Positions 63,474 to 64,000 of a stretch of DNA of 64,000 nt are shown one piece after another. This stretch comes from Nymphaea colorata (lineage: Eukaryota; Streptophyta; Magnoliopsida; Nymphaeales; Nymphaeaceae): NCBI RefSeq assembly GCF_008831285.2, contig NC_045140.1, forward strand, positions 24,508,131-24,572,130, in the 5' to 3' direction. The notes beneath the pieces are model-generated. The model was not told the origin of the DNA, did no database searches, and was given only the letters and a program-made list of their open reading frames with translations. The stretch's first letter is position 1. Every line of letters begins with the position of its first letter. The position numbers and the translations under genes were made by a program.

Positions 63474-64000
63474 CTTTTCAAACCCCACAATCAGAGGCAA
63501 CAGAAAACCTGAATCCCTTTCCCCTTTAATCTTGACGGCCCTGATAAACCATGATACCCATCTGCCTCATGGAAAGCAGAAAAGTGCAGGATAACAAGGC
63601 ATACATAGAGAGGGAAGAGAGGCATTCATTAAACACTCACACTCCCTATGAGAAAACTCACCACCCAATCATCACCTCCATCATTTCTTTCCTGCTAACA
63701 CCCGAGCTCAAAAGAAGGGTAGCAGTACCTAAAGAAGACCCAGCTTCAGAGCTCCCCCAAAGTGAAGGAGGAGACTCTTAAGATCAACAAGAGCCCAAAA
63801 GGATACCAAACCAGCGCCAAAAACAAGTCGCAATTCTTCGTGAGAAAAGCAAACTCCAGCTCCCTCTCTCTCTCTCTCTGCAACTCCTCCGCTCTTTCTC
63901 CTTTTCCTTTTATTTCCTGTGTTTTTTTCCTTCTTTGGCTGGAAAAGTTATGGAGTAAAACCGAATAATTTGGCTCGTAAGGACCGGCTACAGCCGGTTG
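63474..64000 (-). promoter_or_regulatory. PUB gene leader and promoter region
   Basis: No ORF of note. It contains a CT run on the plus strand (63862-63879; GA in the transcript) within what is probably the 5' UTR. No clear TATA box was found. Confidence 0.45.

Noticed and set aside
1-64000. CRISPR arrays, operons, phage or other prokaryotic systems, viral insertions
   Set aside because: The window is spliced plant nuclear DNA; tandem repeats seen are microsatellites or local duplications, and no viral or prokaryotic genes were recognised.

Overview
The window is nuclear DNA of a flowering plant. The coding regions are split by GT-AG introns, the proteins belong to plant families (GT34 glycosyltransferase, SOB-FIVE-like, PUB-type U-box/ARM, POPCORN-type WD40), and the long AT-rich intergenic stretches carry microsatellites and small non-autonomous transposons. 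The species cannot be fixed from the sequence. Nothing points to a grass; I would only suggest a non-grass angiosperm, possibly an early-diverging one.

Layout, left to right. 1-6643 (minus): a nucleolar WD40 protein of the UTP4/Cirhin/POPCORN type, nine exons visible, C-terminus cut by the window edge. 6644-10710: intergenic with small repeats. 10711-12105 (plus): an intronless GT34 Golgi glycosyltransferase of the galactomannan galactosyltransferase-like branch. 12106-20400: gene-poor. 20487-21352 (plus): a SOB-FIVE-like (SOFL) protein, four coding exons. 21.4-40.3 kb: a repeat-rich tract with MITE-like and SINE-like elements, a probable small secreted or GPI-type peptide gene (32885-33124, minus) and a weak small-gene candidate (38348-38671, minus). 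40502-44829 (plus): an organelle-targeted RsmE-type rRNA m3U methyltransferase, seven exons. 45351-51110 (minus): a BSD-domain protein, three exons, convergent with RsmE. About 52500-56575 (minus): a decayed, 5'-truncated duplicate of that BSD gene, interrupted by a ~1 kb insertion and carrying an internal partial exon duplication. 60035-62058 (minus): exon-like fragments of an unidentified gene, with a frameshift and no beginning. 62163-63473 (minus): an intronless PUB30/PUB31-type U-box E3 ligase.

These are housekeeping and regulatory genes: ribosome biogenesis (PCN), organellar rRNA modification (RsmE), wall polysaccharide synthesis (GT34), cytokinin-linked development (SOFL) and ubiquitylation (PUB). 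They do not form one pathway or cluster. I found no previously undescribed system. The most interesting points are the BSD-PUB30/31 neighbourhood, which I recall is also present in Arabidopsis; the decayed BSD duplicate; the orphan exon fragments beside the PUB gene; and the small secreted-peptide gene.
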